From positions 27,628-43,558 of the forward strand of contig DPCJ01000063.1 in NCBI GenBank assembly GCA_003516705.1: DNA of 15,931 bases, written 5' to 3'. Positions 6,626-14,067 of this stretch are shown here, in pieces. The stretch is from Prolixibacteraceae bacterium. Lineage in GTDB: Bacteria; Bacteroidota; Bacteroidia; Bacteroidales; Prolixibacteraceae. The translations under genes were made by a program, and so were the position numbers. Each line of letters begins with the position of its first letter. Within the stretch, counting starts at the first letter, position 1. Under the pieces are notes generated by a model that was not told the DNA's origin, ran no database searches, and worked only from the letters and a program-made list of their open reading frames with translations.

Positions 6626-6654
6626 CATTGACTTTAGAACATTAATAGTCAATA
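6626..6654. promoter_or_regulatory. TetR operator, copy 4 (imperfect, over the efflux transcript start)
   Basis: CATTGACTT (6626-6634) and TAGTCAATA (6646-6654) keep the core TTGACT/AGTCAA with the same 11-nt spacing as copies 2 and 3, but differ in the outer bases. The centre is 44 bp from that of copy 3, so two dimers could bind around the -7 box on nearly the same face of the helix. Confidence 0.55.
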
Positions 6655-6709
6655 ATTGCAACAATGTGAAGCATAATAAGAAAATTAGAATTAATAAAAA
6701 GTGAATACA

Positions 6710-7750
6710 ATGAAACAATTAAATTGGTTTTTTGCCGTAAGCGCATTAATCCTTGCCGGTTGCAGCACCGGAAATTCAAACATTGATAAAATTGTGCGGG
6801 GGAAAGGCATTCCTGTTAAAGTAAGTGAAATCGGTAAAAGTATTAATGCTACCGATCATATGTATATTGGAACCATTGAAGAATCCTTTTCTGTTCCTCT
6901 GAGTTTTTTGGTTACCGGAACTGCAGAAAAAGTCCTTGTGGATGAAGGACAAATGGTAAAAAAAGGTCAGTTACTGGCAATTCTTAACAATGAAAGTTAT
7001 CAAAATATGTATCAGGTTGCATTATCAAAGGCTAAGCAAGCAGAGGATGCGTACAACCGGCTGGAGCCTATGTATAAAAAAGGGAGCCTGCCTGAAATTA
7101 AATATGTAGAAATAAAAACCGGTCTGGATCAAGCTCATTCACTGGCATCAATTTCAGAAAAAAATCTTAATGACTGTAATCTTTATGCCCCTGCGGATGG
7201 GATCGTCGGCAGAAGGATGATAGAACCAGGAATGAGTATAATTCCCGGCAAACCGGTTTTTCAATTGGTAAAGATTGACAAAGTAAATGTAAAAATTCCT
7301 GTCCCTGAAAATGAAATTGCCGGGATACAAAAAGGACAGGAAGCATATGTAAAAGTAAGTGCTTTAGGTGACCGGAAGTTTGAAGGAGAGGTAACAGAAA
7401 TTGGTGTATTGTCTAACCCACTTTCTCATACCTATAATATTAAAGTTGCACTAAATAACCCGGACAAGATATTAAAACCCGGAATGGTTTGTAAAGTAAG
7501 CATCAATAATCCTGTAATGGGGAACAGAATTGTTGTTCCACTTTCAGTTATACAGGTTGGAGGGGACAAGAGTAAATATGTATATGTAGCCAACTCAAGT
7601 AAAGATAAAGTGGTTAAAAGAAATGTTGAGCTAGGCTCTTTAGCTAGCAACGGCGTGGTTATAACAAGCGGCTTATCTGCAGGTGATCTGCTTATTACCG
7701 AAGGGTACCAGAAAATAAACGAGAGCACAACCATCCAAATCGTAAGATAA
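6710..7750 (+). CDS. Efflux RND transporter periplasmic adaptor subunit (lipoprotein)
   Basis: This HlyD/AcrA-type membrane-fusion protein should link the inner-membrane pump to the outer-membrane channel. From the ATG at 6710 it has 346 residues. The N-terminus MKQLNWFFAVSALILAGC is a lipoprotein signal with lipobox LAGC and acylation at Cys18. Then come the lipoyl half-motif (TGTAEKVLVDEGQMVKKGQLLAIL), a short helical hairpin, the second lipoyl half (LYAPADGIVGRRMIEPGM), a beta-barrel part, and the membrane-proximal domain with KPGMVCKVSI. A GTG at 6701 would add three residues (MNT) and is also possible; I prefer the ATG because it puts the charged residue next to the signal core. It is one base from the pump gene, so they form one operon, controlled from the twin-operator promoter. 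Confidence 0.92.
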   Translation: MKQLNWFFAVSALILAGCSTGNSNIDKIVRGKGIPVKVSEIGKSINATDHMYIGTIEESFSVPLSFLVTGTAEKVLVDEGQMVKKGQLLAILNNESYQNMYQVALSKAKQAEDAYNRLEPMYKKGSLPEIKYVEIKTGLDQAHSLASISEKNLNDCNLYAPADGIVGRRMIEPGMSIIPGKPVFQLVKIDKVNVKIPVPENEIAGIQKGQEAYVKVSALGDRKFEGEVTEIGVLSNPLSHTYNIKVALNNPDKILKPGMVCKVSINNPVMGNRIVVPLSVIQVGGDKSKYVYVANSSKDKVVKRNVELGSLASNGVVITSGLSAGDLLITEGYQKINESTTIQIVR

Positions 7751-7751
7751 T

Positions 7752-10700
7752 ATGAAAAGGTTCGAGATAGTTGAGTCTGCCATGCGACACAGGCAGATCG
7801 TATTTTTAATTAGCGCTTTGCTGGTTATACTTGGCGTTTATGCTCTTTTTGTAATGCCCCGGCAGGAATTCCCTCAGTTTACCATCCGGCAGGGATTGGT
7901 AATAGGTGTCTATCCCGGTGCCAGTTCCGAAGATGTAGAACAGCAACTGACAACAAAAGTTGAGAAATACTTATTTGGTTATGGAGAAATTAAAAAGGAG
8001 AAAACCTATTCAATCTCGAAAGATGGGATGATGATTGTTTTTGTCACTTTAAACGATGATATCAAAAATACCGATGAATTTTGGGCAAAACTAAATCACG
8101 GACTGAATACTTTTAAAGCTCAATTGCCTACCGGAGTTTTGGCTTTGCTGTCAGATAATGATTTTGGTGACACTTCGGCTTTGTTGATTACCCTTGAATC
8201 AGACCAAAAGACTTACCGTGAACTGGAAAGTTATTTAGATGAACTGGAAAACCGGCTTCGAAGAATTAAATCAGTATCTAAACTTCGTCATTATGGTTTA
8301 CAAAAGGAACAAATCAGTATATACATTGAAAAAGAAAAGCTTACCAATTACGGGATAAACACTGCAACCCTGGCAGGAAATCTTTTTACACAGGGTTTTA
8401 CTACAATGAGTGGCACTGTCGATAATGATCAGTTTATTGCGCCGATCCATATTTCGCAATCGTATAACAGCGAACAGGATATTGCCGAGCAAATTATTTA
8501 TTCCGATCCTACCGGAAACATCATCCGTTTAAAAGACGTGGCGCGAATCGTTCGTGAGTATCCCGATGCAGATAGTTACATTTCTAACAACGGGCACAAA
8601 AGTTTATTGATTTCAATGGAAATGCAGCCTGGGAATAACATTGTACAATATGGCAAAGAAGTTAATGAAGTATTGGAACAATTTCAATCTGAATTACAAG
8701 GTGATGTAAGCATTGAACGCATTGCCGACCAGCCAAAGGTCGTTAGTGATTCGATTAAGACATTTCTGATAGAAATGCTGTATGCCATTGTTGCCGTTAT
8801 TATGGTCACCATGGTTTTACTTCCATTTCGGGTAGCAACTGTTGCTGCAACTTCAATTCCTATCACAATTTTTGCCTCGCTTGGGATTATGTATTTAACG
8901 GGCATGGAATTAAATACAGTAACCCTTGCCGCATTGATTGTAACCCTGGGGATGATCGTAGATAATTCAATAGTAATTGTAGATAGTTACATGGAAAAAC
9001 TTGATCAGGGAATGTCGCGATGGCGTGCAGCCATAAGTAGTGCAAAAGGTTTTTTCAAGGCAATATTTTCGGCAACGCTGGCTATTAGTATTACCTTCTT
9101 TCCATTTCTATTTACCTCAACGGGAATGATAAAAGATTTTGTCAGACTATTCCCCTGGACTGTGACCATAACATTGGGAATTTCCCTGGCAGTTGCAATG
9201 TTGCTAATTCCATTCATCCAGTATACATTTATCAAACAAGGATTCGAACAATCAAAACGCAAGAAAAAGGAAGGCAGACGTAATTTTCTGGATATTGTTC
9301 AGCAATCCTATGAAAAGTGGCTCGTAAAGTCGTTTAAGCATCCGAAAATAACCATTGGGACAGGTGTCTTGTCTGTATTACTGGGAGTTGTACTTTTTAC
9401 TCAGGTACCCGTGCAGTTAATGCCTATTGCCGAACGAAACCAGTTTGCAGTTGAAATATATCTACCTAAAGGTAATTCACTGGAACAAACTGCCTTGGTT
9501 GCAGACAGTTTGGAAATAATGATGAAAAAAGATGATCGGGTAAAATCTATTACCTCATTTATTGGTACCAGTTCACCACGTTTTCATACTACTTATGCAC
9601 CTAAGCTGCCCGCTCGCAATTATGCGCAGTTTATTGTAAATACTCCTTCGAACCGGGCAACAGAAGAAATTCTTGATGAATATACAGACTTTTATGCAGA
9701 ATATTTCCCCAATGCGCATGTCCGCTTTAAACAGCTCGATTACCAGGAAGCTGCCAACTCAATTGAGATACTTATTTCAGGAAATAATATTGCTAATTTA
9801 AAAACAGCCGCTGATTCACTAATTGTTAAAATGCGGACAGTGCCGGAATTAACCTGGGTGCATACCAATTTTGAAGAAATGTTGGCAGGCACACATGTCG
9901 ATATTAACGATATAGAGGCTAATCGGTTAGGGATTAACAAAACAATTGTAGCCACAAACCTGGCTATGCGTTTTGATGGAGTACCATTAACAACTTTATG
10001 GGAAAACGATTATCCGGTTACGGTAAAACTAAAAGCGGAACGCGATCATGAAGTTTCGTACAGCGATATTGAGAACGAATACATTCATTCTCTGATCCCC
10101 GGAGTTTCTGTTCCGTTACGTCAAATCGCTGACGTTAAGCCCGACTGGACACAAGGTCAGATAATTCGTCGAAACGGAGTACCAACCATAAGCATTGTAA
10201 GCGATGTGAAACGCGGCGTGAATTTGAACCAGATATTCCGATCTGTGAAAAAAATAGCCGATAGTCAACCCTTGCCCGAGGGAACCAGTTTGAGTTATGG
10301 TGGCGCGTATGAAACCGATTCGGAGATGCTGCCGCAGGTTACCGGTGGCTTGTTCATGAGTGTCTTTATTATTTTCCTGATCCTGGTGTTTCACTTTCGA
10401 AAAATCAACCTGGCCTTACTGGTTATGGGGTCGTCAACTTTAAGTATTATCGGAGCCGTGCTAGGTGTGTTGATCATGGGGCTCAACTTTGGAGTGACCT
10501 CCATATTAGGGATTGTCAGCCTGATCGGTATTCTTGTTCGAAACGGCATTATTATGCTCGATTATGCTGAAGAACTTCGACAACATGGAAAGAAAACCGC
10601 ACTTGAAGCAGCATTTGAAGCAGGTAAACGGCGTATGCGCCCTATCTTCCTTACATCGATGGCTGCATCAATGGGGGTAATTCCTATGATTATCAGTAAA

Positions 10701-12212
10701 AGTGCCCTTTGGGCGCCTATGGGTGTCGTAATCTGCTTCGGAACAATTACATCTATGATATTTTTAGGTCTCATTCTTCCGGTGGCCTATTGGTTAATTT
10801 TCAGGAAAGTGGATAAAAACAAGAAGAAAATAACAATAGCAGAACTTCTGAGTAATTCTAAAATAAAACCGGCATTATTAACACTTGTCCTATTATTTGG
10901 CCTGACACCGGTACTTTCTGCTCAAAATCAAAATAATTATACTCTTGAACAATGTAAAACGCTGGCATTACAAAATAATGCCCAAATAAAAAATAAGGTG
11001 CTGGATGTCGAATCATCCCAACAGGTAAAAAAAGCTGCTTATACCAAGTACTTTCCACAGGTGGACGCAACCGCATTCGCCTATAAATTTACCGATCCTT
11101 TGATAAATATGGAAATGCAGGGAGGAAACCTCCCTGTTTATGATGGAAATCCGGCCAATTTACCATTGGCCACGCAATTTGCTTATTTCCCTTCAGTATC
11201 AATTCCGTTAATTGAGGAAGGCGTAATTGGAATGGCAACCGCAACACAGCCTGTTTATGCCGGACAACGAATTTCAACGGGAAACAAACTTGCTGATTTG
11301 GGGATAGAGGTTAATCAACTTCAATTAAAATCAACCGAAAAGGAGATTGCTCTTGAAACAGAGAAAAGGTATTGGCAAATTGTTTCACTGGGCGAAAAAA
11401 TGAAGACCCTGGAAAATTACACCAGTCTGCTGGATACATTACATAAAGAAGTTACTGATGCTCTAAATGCCGGATTAATTACCCGGAATGACTTGTTAAA
11501 AGTTGAGCTAAAGCAAAATGAACTGCAAATGAACCGGCTAAAACTTGAGAACGGTACAATTCTGGCTAAAATGGCTTTTTGTCAGTACATCGGTGTGGTT
11601 TATGATAAAAACATCAGTTTCGCCGATAGTACAGGATTAACAGAGTCACCGGAACTTATTTACACCGATCATCAGGAAGCGCTGGTTAACCGTGAAGAAT
11701 ATCAATTATTACAAAAAAGTACATCTGCCGAAAAGTATCTGACCAAAATGCAGAAAGGTGAATATATGCCCCAGGTTGCGGTTGGTGTTGGTGCCATGTA
11801 TCTAGATATTATGGACGATAAGGGAGCTGTTAATGGCTTAGCCTTTGGAACTGTAAAAATCCCTATTTCCGGATGGTGGGAAGCAAAATACAAGATGAAG
11901 GAACGCCAGTTTAAAGAAGAGCAGAACCGCAACATGGTAACCGACAATACTGAAAAACTTTTACTTCAGATGCAGCAGGGAAGAAATTCACTCGAAGAAG
12001 CATACCAACAAGTTCAACTGGCAGAAATTTCTATCGGTCAGGCTTCTGAAAACTTAAGGGTAACACAGGATAGCTATTCCGCAGGTATGGTTAATATCTC
12101 TGATTTACTTGATGCGCAGGCACAGTTGCAGCAATCAACCGATTTGTATGTAGACGCTTTAACTCAATTAAAACTAGCAAAAGTGAATTATCTGCAAATT
12201 ACCGGGAGGTAA
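7752..12212 (+). CDS. RND efflux pump fused to a TolC-like outer-membrane channel
   Basis: This 1486-residue protein joins two normally separate parts. Residues 1-1020 are an AcrB-like proton-driven pump with twelve membrane segments and two large periplasmic loops: opening NRQ-type helix (RHRQIVFLISALLVILGVYALFVMP), PGASSEDVEQQ, the proton-relay helix LGMIVDNSIVIVD (D404, N405) and GILVRNGIIMLDYAEE (R930). After a Lys-rich linker (1021-1036), a hydrophobic segment at 1039-1057 ends in VLSA, like a signal peptide, and residues 1060-1486 form a TolC-family channel with YTLEQCKTLALQNN, helical repeats and SAGMVNISDLLDAQAQLQQS. There is no in-frame ATG near the junction, so the channel must be made as part of the fusion. 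It may be cut after Ala1057 by signal peptidase. RND-TolC fusions occur in some Bacteroidota metal pumps, but substrate here cannot be told. Confidence 0.93.
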   Translation: MKRFEIVESAMRHRQIVFLISALLVILGVYALFVMPRQEFPQFTIRQGLVIGVYPGASSEDVEQQLTTKVEKYLFGYGEIKKEKTYSISKDGMMIVFVTLNDDIKNTDEFWAKLNHGLNTFKAQLPTGVLALLSDNDFGDTSALLITLESDQKTYRELESYLDELENRLRRIKSVSKLRHYGLQKEQISIYIEKEKLTNYGINTATLAGNLFTQGFTTMSGTVDNDQFIAPIHISQSYNSEQDIAEQIIYSDPTGNIIRLKDVARIVREYPDADSYISNNGHKSLLISMEMQPGNNIVQYGKEVNEVLEQFQSELQGDVSIERIADQPKVVSDSIKTFLIEMLYAIVAVIMVTMVLLPFRVATVAATSIPITIFASLGIMYLTGMELNTVTLAALIVTLGMIVDNSIVIVDSYMEKLDQGMSRWRAAISSAKGFFKAIFSATLAISITFFPFLFTSTGMIKDFVRLFPWTVTITLGISLAVAMLLIPFIQYTFIKQGFEQSKRKKKEGRRNFLDIVQQSYEKWLVKSFKHPKITIGTGVLSVLLGVVLFTQVPVQLMPIAERNQFAVEIYLPKGNSLEQTALVADSLEIMMKKDDRVKSITSFIGTSSPRFHTTYAPKLPARNYAQFIVNTPSNRATEEILDEYTDFYAEYFPNAHVRFKQLDYQEAANSIEILISGNNIANLKTAADSLIVKMRTVPELTWVHTNFEEMLAGTHVDINDIEANRLGINKTIVATNLAMRFDGVPLTTLWENDYPVTVKLKAERDHEVSYSDIENEYIHSLIPGVSVPLRQIADVKPDWTQGQIIRRNGVPTISIVSDVKRGVNLNQIFRSVKKIADSQPLPEGTSLSYGGAYETDSEMLPQVTGGLFMSVFIIFLILVFHFRKINLALLVMGSSTLSIIGAVLGVLIMGLNFGVTSILGIVSLIGILVRNGIIMLDYAEELRQHGKKTALEAAFEAGKRRMRPIFLTSMAASMGVIPMIISKSALWAPMGVVICFGTITSMIFLGLILPVAYWLIFRKVDKNKKKITIAELLSNSKIKPALLTLVLLFGLTPVLSAQNQNNYTLEQCKTLALQNNAQIKNKVLDVESSQQVKKAAYTKYFPQVDATAFAYKFTDPLINMEMQGGNLPVYDGNPANLPLATQFAYFPSVSIPLIEEGVIGMATATQPVYAGQRISTGNKLADLGIEVNQLQLKSTEKEIALETEKRYWQIVSLGEKMKTLENYTSLLDTLHKEVTDALNAGLITRNDLLKVELKQNELQMNRLKLENGTILAKMAFCQYIGVVYDKNISFADSTGLTESPELIYTDHQEALVNREEYQLLQKSTSAEKYLTKMQKGEYMPQVAVGVGAMYLDIMDDKGAVNGLAFGTVKIPISGWWEAKYKMKERQFKEEQNRNMVTDNTEKLLLQMQQGRNSLEEAYQQVQLAEISIGQASENLRVTQDSYSAGMVNISDLLDAQAQLQQSTDLYVDALTQLKLAKVNYLQITGR

Positions 12213-12257
12213 TTTCTTTTAGCGAATAGGTTAATATATATAATACAGGATTTAAAT

Positions 12258-12292
12258 GCAGGATATTGTGGTAAATAATCATCATATCCTGC
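12258..12292 (+). terminator. Hairpin after the efflux operon, possible terminator
   Basis: GCAGGATAT (12258-12266) and ATATCCTGC (12284-12292) form a perfect 9-bp inverted repeat with a 17-nt spacer, 46 nt after the pump stop codon. The following bases are AT-rich but contain no clean T-run, so it could be a weak terminator, an RNA-stabilising 3' end or an operator for the gene at 12367. Confidence 0.4.
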
Positions 12293-12366
12293 TAAAATAA
12301 ATTTAACTCTACAGTGTTGCTGAGGGATTTACTATAAAAAATTGAGAAAAAAATACAATTGTTTCC

Positions 12367-12630
12367 GTGCGAAAGGCTACCACATATATTGTACTAAGTT
12401 TGTGTTTATTCTTCACCATTTTTGTTTCGGCTCAAGAGGATTGCATTAATATACAGCGTCCAAAAGTGGCTGTAGTACTAAGTGGTGGCGGAGCAAAAGG
12501 TTTTGCCCACATTGGAGTTTTAAAAGTTTTGGAACAGGAAGGAATTCCAATCGATATTATAGTTGGTACCAGTATGGGAAGCCTGATTGGCGGATTTTAC
12601 TCACTGGGTTCTGACAATCCATTGATTTGA
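12367..12630 (+). pseudogene. Secreted patatin-like phospholipase, truncated to its N-terminus
   Basis: The 87-residue ORF begins (GTG start) with a clear signal peptide, RKATTYIVLSLCLFFTIFVSA, then the patatin N-domain: VAVVLSGGGAKGFAHIGVL with the oxyanion loop GGGAKG, and the nucleophile elbow VGTSMGSLIGGFYSLG. It then ends in an unrelated DNPLI and a stop. Intact Bacteroidota relatives with a signal peptide are usually over 700 residues, with the rest of the hydrolase (including the catalytic Asp) and a C-terminal outer-membrane barrel. All of that is missing, so this is a remnant, cut near 12610. No remaining patatin sequence is seen downstream. It is not a duplicate of the cytoplasmic patatin at 3277, which lacks a signal peptide. 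Confidence 0.82.
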
Positions 12631-12654
12631 ATTTTTTTGAAAAACTTCATCTAA

Positions 12655-12691
12655 TGTATGTTGCAACATATAATGTTTATACATATCTTTG
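12655..12691 (+). repeat. 37-bp promoter/operator block, copy 1
   Basis: This block holds the 14-bp perfect palindrome TATGTTGCAACATA (12657-12670), a related ATGT...ACAT element (12673-12684) and the -7 box TATCTTTG (12684-12691). About 30 of its 37 bases recur in the same register at 12935-12971. It precedes the truncated thioredoxin-like ORF at 12714, with the predicted transcript start 15-20 nt before the ATG. Confidence 0.65.
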
Positions 12692-12713
12692 TGCGAAATT
12701 CTAAATTGGATGT

Positions 12714-12875
12714 ATGAATAATAAAAGTGTGGTTACTATAGAAATGTTTTATACACTTACTTGCCCAAATTGCAAAATATTGAAAAGAATGTTGGATGAA
12801 TTAGAAATAGCTGCGAAGTCAGAATTAAATGTCCATCTTATTGATATCAAAATGAGGACATCAATTGGGTATTAA
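12714..12875 (+). pseudogene. Thioredoxin-like CPNC protein, probably truncated
   Basis: This 53-residue ORF reads MNNKSVVTIEMFYTLTCPNC followed by KILKRMLDELEIAAK and VHLIDIKMRTSIGY. The beta strand followed by a CPNC dithiol motif (Cys17, Cys20) and helix is the opening half of a thioredoxin/glutaredoxin-like fold, as in small redox-active disulfide proteins of 75-90 residues. The second half, which should contain a cis-proline segment (SVPT-like), is missing after IGY, and I find no continuation in the other frames. So it is most likely a fragment. It has a good promoter block directly upstream. A functional small protein is possible but less likely. Confidence 0.6.
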
Positions 12876-12934
12876 AATGTTTAGTGAGTTTTGCTTGCAA
12901 TTATACCTGACAGATTTTAAACAAATTATATTTT

Positions 12935-12971
12935 TGTATGTTTAAACATTAAACGTTTATACATATATTTA
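12935..12971 (+). repeat. 37-bp promoter/operator block, copy 2
   Basis: This stretch aligns without gaps to 12655-12691. The palindrome here is ATGTTTAAACAT (12938-12949), followed by the shared GTTTATACATAT segment. The -7 box is degenerate (TATATTTA, last G changed), so promoter activity is less sure. It is followed by the small ORF at 12986 and the SDR operon at 13137. Confidence 0.6.
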
Positions 12972-12985
12972 CATTAGAATTTAAG

Positions 12986-13165
12986 ATGACCTTTTGGTGG
13001 AAACAAAAAATAGTACCATTGAAGACTAATGAACTACCCCGCTGCAAGCAGACGGGGTATCTAAAACCCACCGCACATGCTGAATACGCCCCAAGGGGCG
13101 GGGAATTGTACCCAAATGAGATTAAATATAAGAAAAATGAAAAACGAAAAATGGACAACGGCTGA
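12986..13165 (+). CDS. Small ORF across the GC-rich hairpins, doubtful gene
   Basis: A 59-residue frame opens MTFWWKQKIVPLKTN and then runs through the two hairpins (ELPRCKQTGYLKPTAHAEYA, then PRGGELYPNEIKYKKN), ending inside the SDR gene. It starts 15 nt after the duplicated promoter block, but the sequence matches no family I know and its second half is simply the hairpin sequence read in frame. It may be the start of a lost gene fused to a repeat. Confidence 0.2.
   Translation: MTFWWKQKIVPLKTNELPRCKQTGYLKPTAHAEYAPRGGELYPNEIKYKKNEKRKMDNG
13035..13103. repeat. Pair of GC-rich hairpins, REP-like or IS-end-like
   Basis: The first stem pairs TACCCCG (13035-13041) with CGGGGTA (13053-13059), continuing CTG/CAG inside with one bulged A. 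The second is CGCCCC-AA-GGGGCG (13087-13100). Both are much richer in GC than the flanks, and neither is followed by a T-run. Hairpin pairs of this design are seen in REP-type extragenic repeats and at ends of IS200/IS605-like elements, but no transposase is present here, so the origin is inference. Confidence 0.5.
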
Positions 13166-14063
13166 TATTCCTGATCTCACGGGAAAGGTAATAATTGTTA
13201 CCGGAGGAAACAGCGGGTTAGGCTACGAATCGGTAAAAGCATTCGCTCAAAACGCCGCAGAAGTTATAATGGCTTGTCGCTCAGTTGAAAAGGGCGAAGT
13301 GGCAAGGGCAGAAATCATGAAAAATAAGCCAAATGGCAAAATAAAGATTATGCCGTTAGATTTGATGGATTTATCATCAGTAAGGAATTTTACCGATAAA
13401 TTTAAAGAAAATTACAACCGTTTGGATGTTCTTCTGAATAATGCGGGTATCATGATTCCTCCTTACGGACTGACCAAAGACGGTTTTGAAAGCCAAATCG
13501 GGACTAACCATCTGGGACATTTTGCACTCACCGGACTGCTGAAAGACTTAATTGTAAAAACCCCAAAATCAAGGGTAGTTTCTACAAGTAGCATTGCCCA
13601 TAAAAGCGGAAAGATGGGTTTTAACAATTTTATGTTTGCTAATGGCAACGGTTATACGCCCATGAAAGCATACGGGCGTTCTAAATTGGCAAACCTGCTG
13701 TTCATTTATGAACTCCAAAGGCGTTTCGAAGCAAACAACATCAACAGCATTGCCGTTGCAGCGCACCCAGGCGTATCACAAACCAACCTGATGCGATTCA
13801 TCGAAGGTAAATTCTACTATCGTTTACTCAAACCGCTGTCTTCGTTTTTTCTTCAAAGTGCGGCAATGGGTGCTTTGCCCCAATTGAGAGCTGCAGTTGA
13901 CCCGAATGTACAAGGCGGCGATTATTATGGCCCCAATGGTTTTAATGAAATGAAAGGTTCACCCGTAAAGGTTAAATCAATCCCTGCATCTTACAACACC
14001 GAAGATGCGAAACAACTTTGGAAATTGTCTGAAAAATTAACTGATATTAACTATAATTTTTAA
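13137..14063 (+). CDS. Short-chain dehydrogenase/reductase, retinol-dehydrogenase-like
   Basis: This 308-residue cytoplasmic NAD(P)(H)-dependent oxidoreductase has all classical SDR features: the cofactor motif TGGNSGLG at 22-29, NNAG at 101-104, the structural Asn124 in GTNHLGHFAL, a catalytic Ser in VVSTSSIAHKSG (about 151-152), and YGRSK with Tyr179 and Lys183. The NSGLG and NHLGHF wording places it near the WWOX/retinol dehydrogenase-like branch; its substrate is unknown. The frame is open up to 13077, but the extra 20 residues come from hairpin sequence, so I use the ATG at 13137. It is the first gene of a packed operon, with the next start 4 nt after its stop. Confidence 0.9.
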   Translation: MKNEKWTTADIPDLTGKVIIVTGGNSGLGYESVKAFAQNAAEVIMACRSVEKGEVARAEIMKNKPNGKIKIMPLDLMDLSSVRNFTDKFKENYNRLDVLLNNAGIMIPPYGLTKDGFESQIGTNHLGHFALTGLLKDLIVKTPKSRVVSTSSIAHKSGKMGFNNFMFANGNGYTPMKAYGRSKLANLLFIYELQRRFEANNINSIAVAAHPGVSQTNLMRFIEGKFYYRLLKPLSSFFLQSAAMGALPQLRAAVDPNVQGGDYYGPNGFNEMKGSPVKVKSIPASYNTEDAKQLWKLSEKLTDINYNF

Positions 14064-14067
14064 AAAA

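Noticed and set aside
8298..11947. Many leftward open frames inside the RND-TolC gene
   Set aside because: They are antisense shadows of a clearly coding frame with intact domain motifs throughout.
3277..12630. The two patatin-type genes as a direct duplication flanking the efflux operon
   Set aside because: One is cytoplasmic RssA-like and the other has a signal peptide and a different oxyanion-loop wording, so they are from separate subfamilies.
12655..12971. The repeated palindromic blocks as a CRISPR array
   Set aside because: There are only two copies, 243 nt apart, with -7 boxes and an ORF between them; no regular spacers or cas genes are present.
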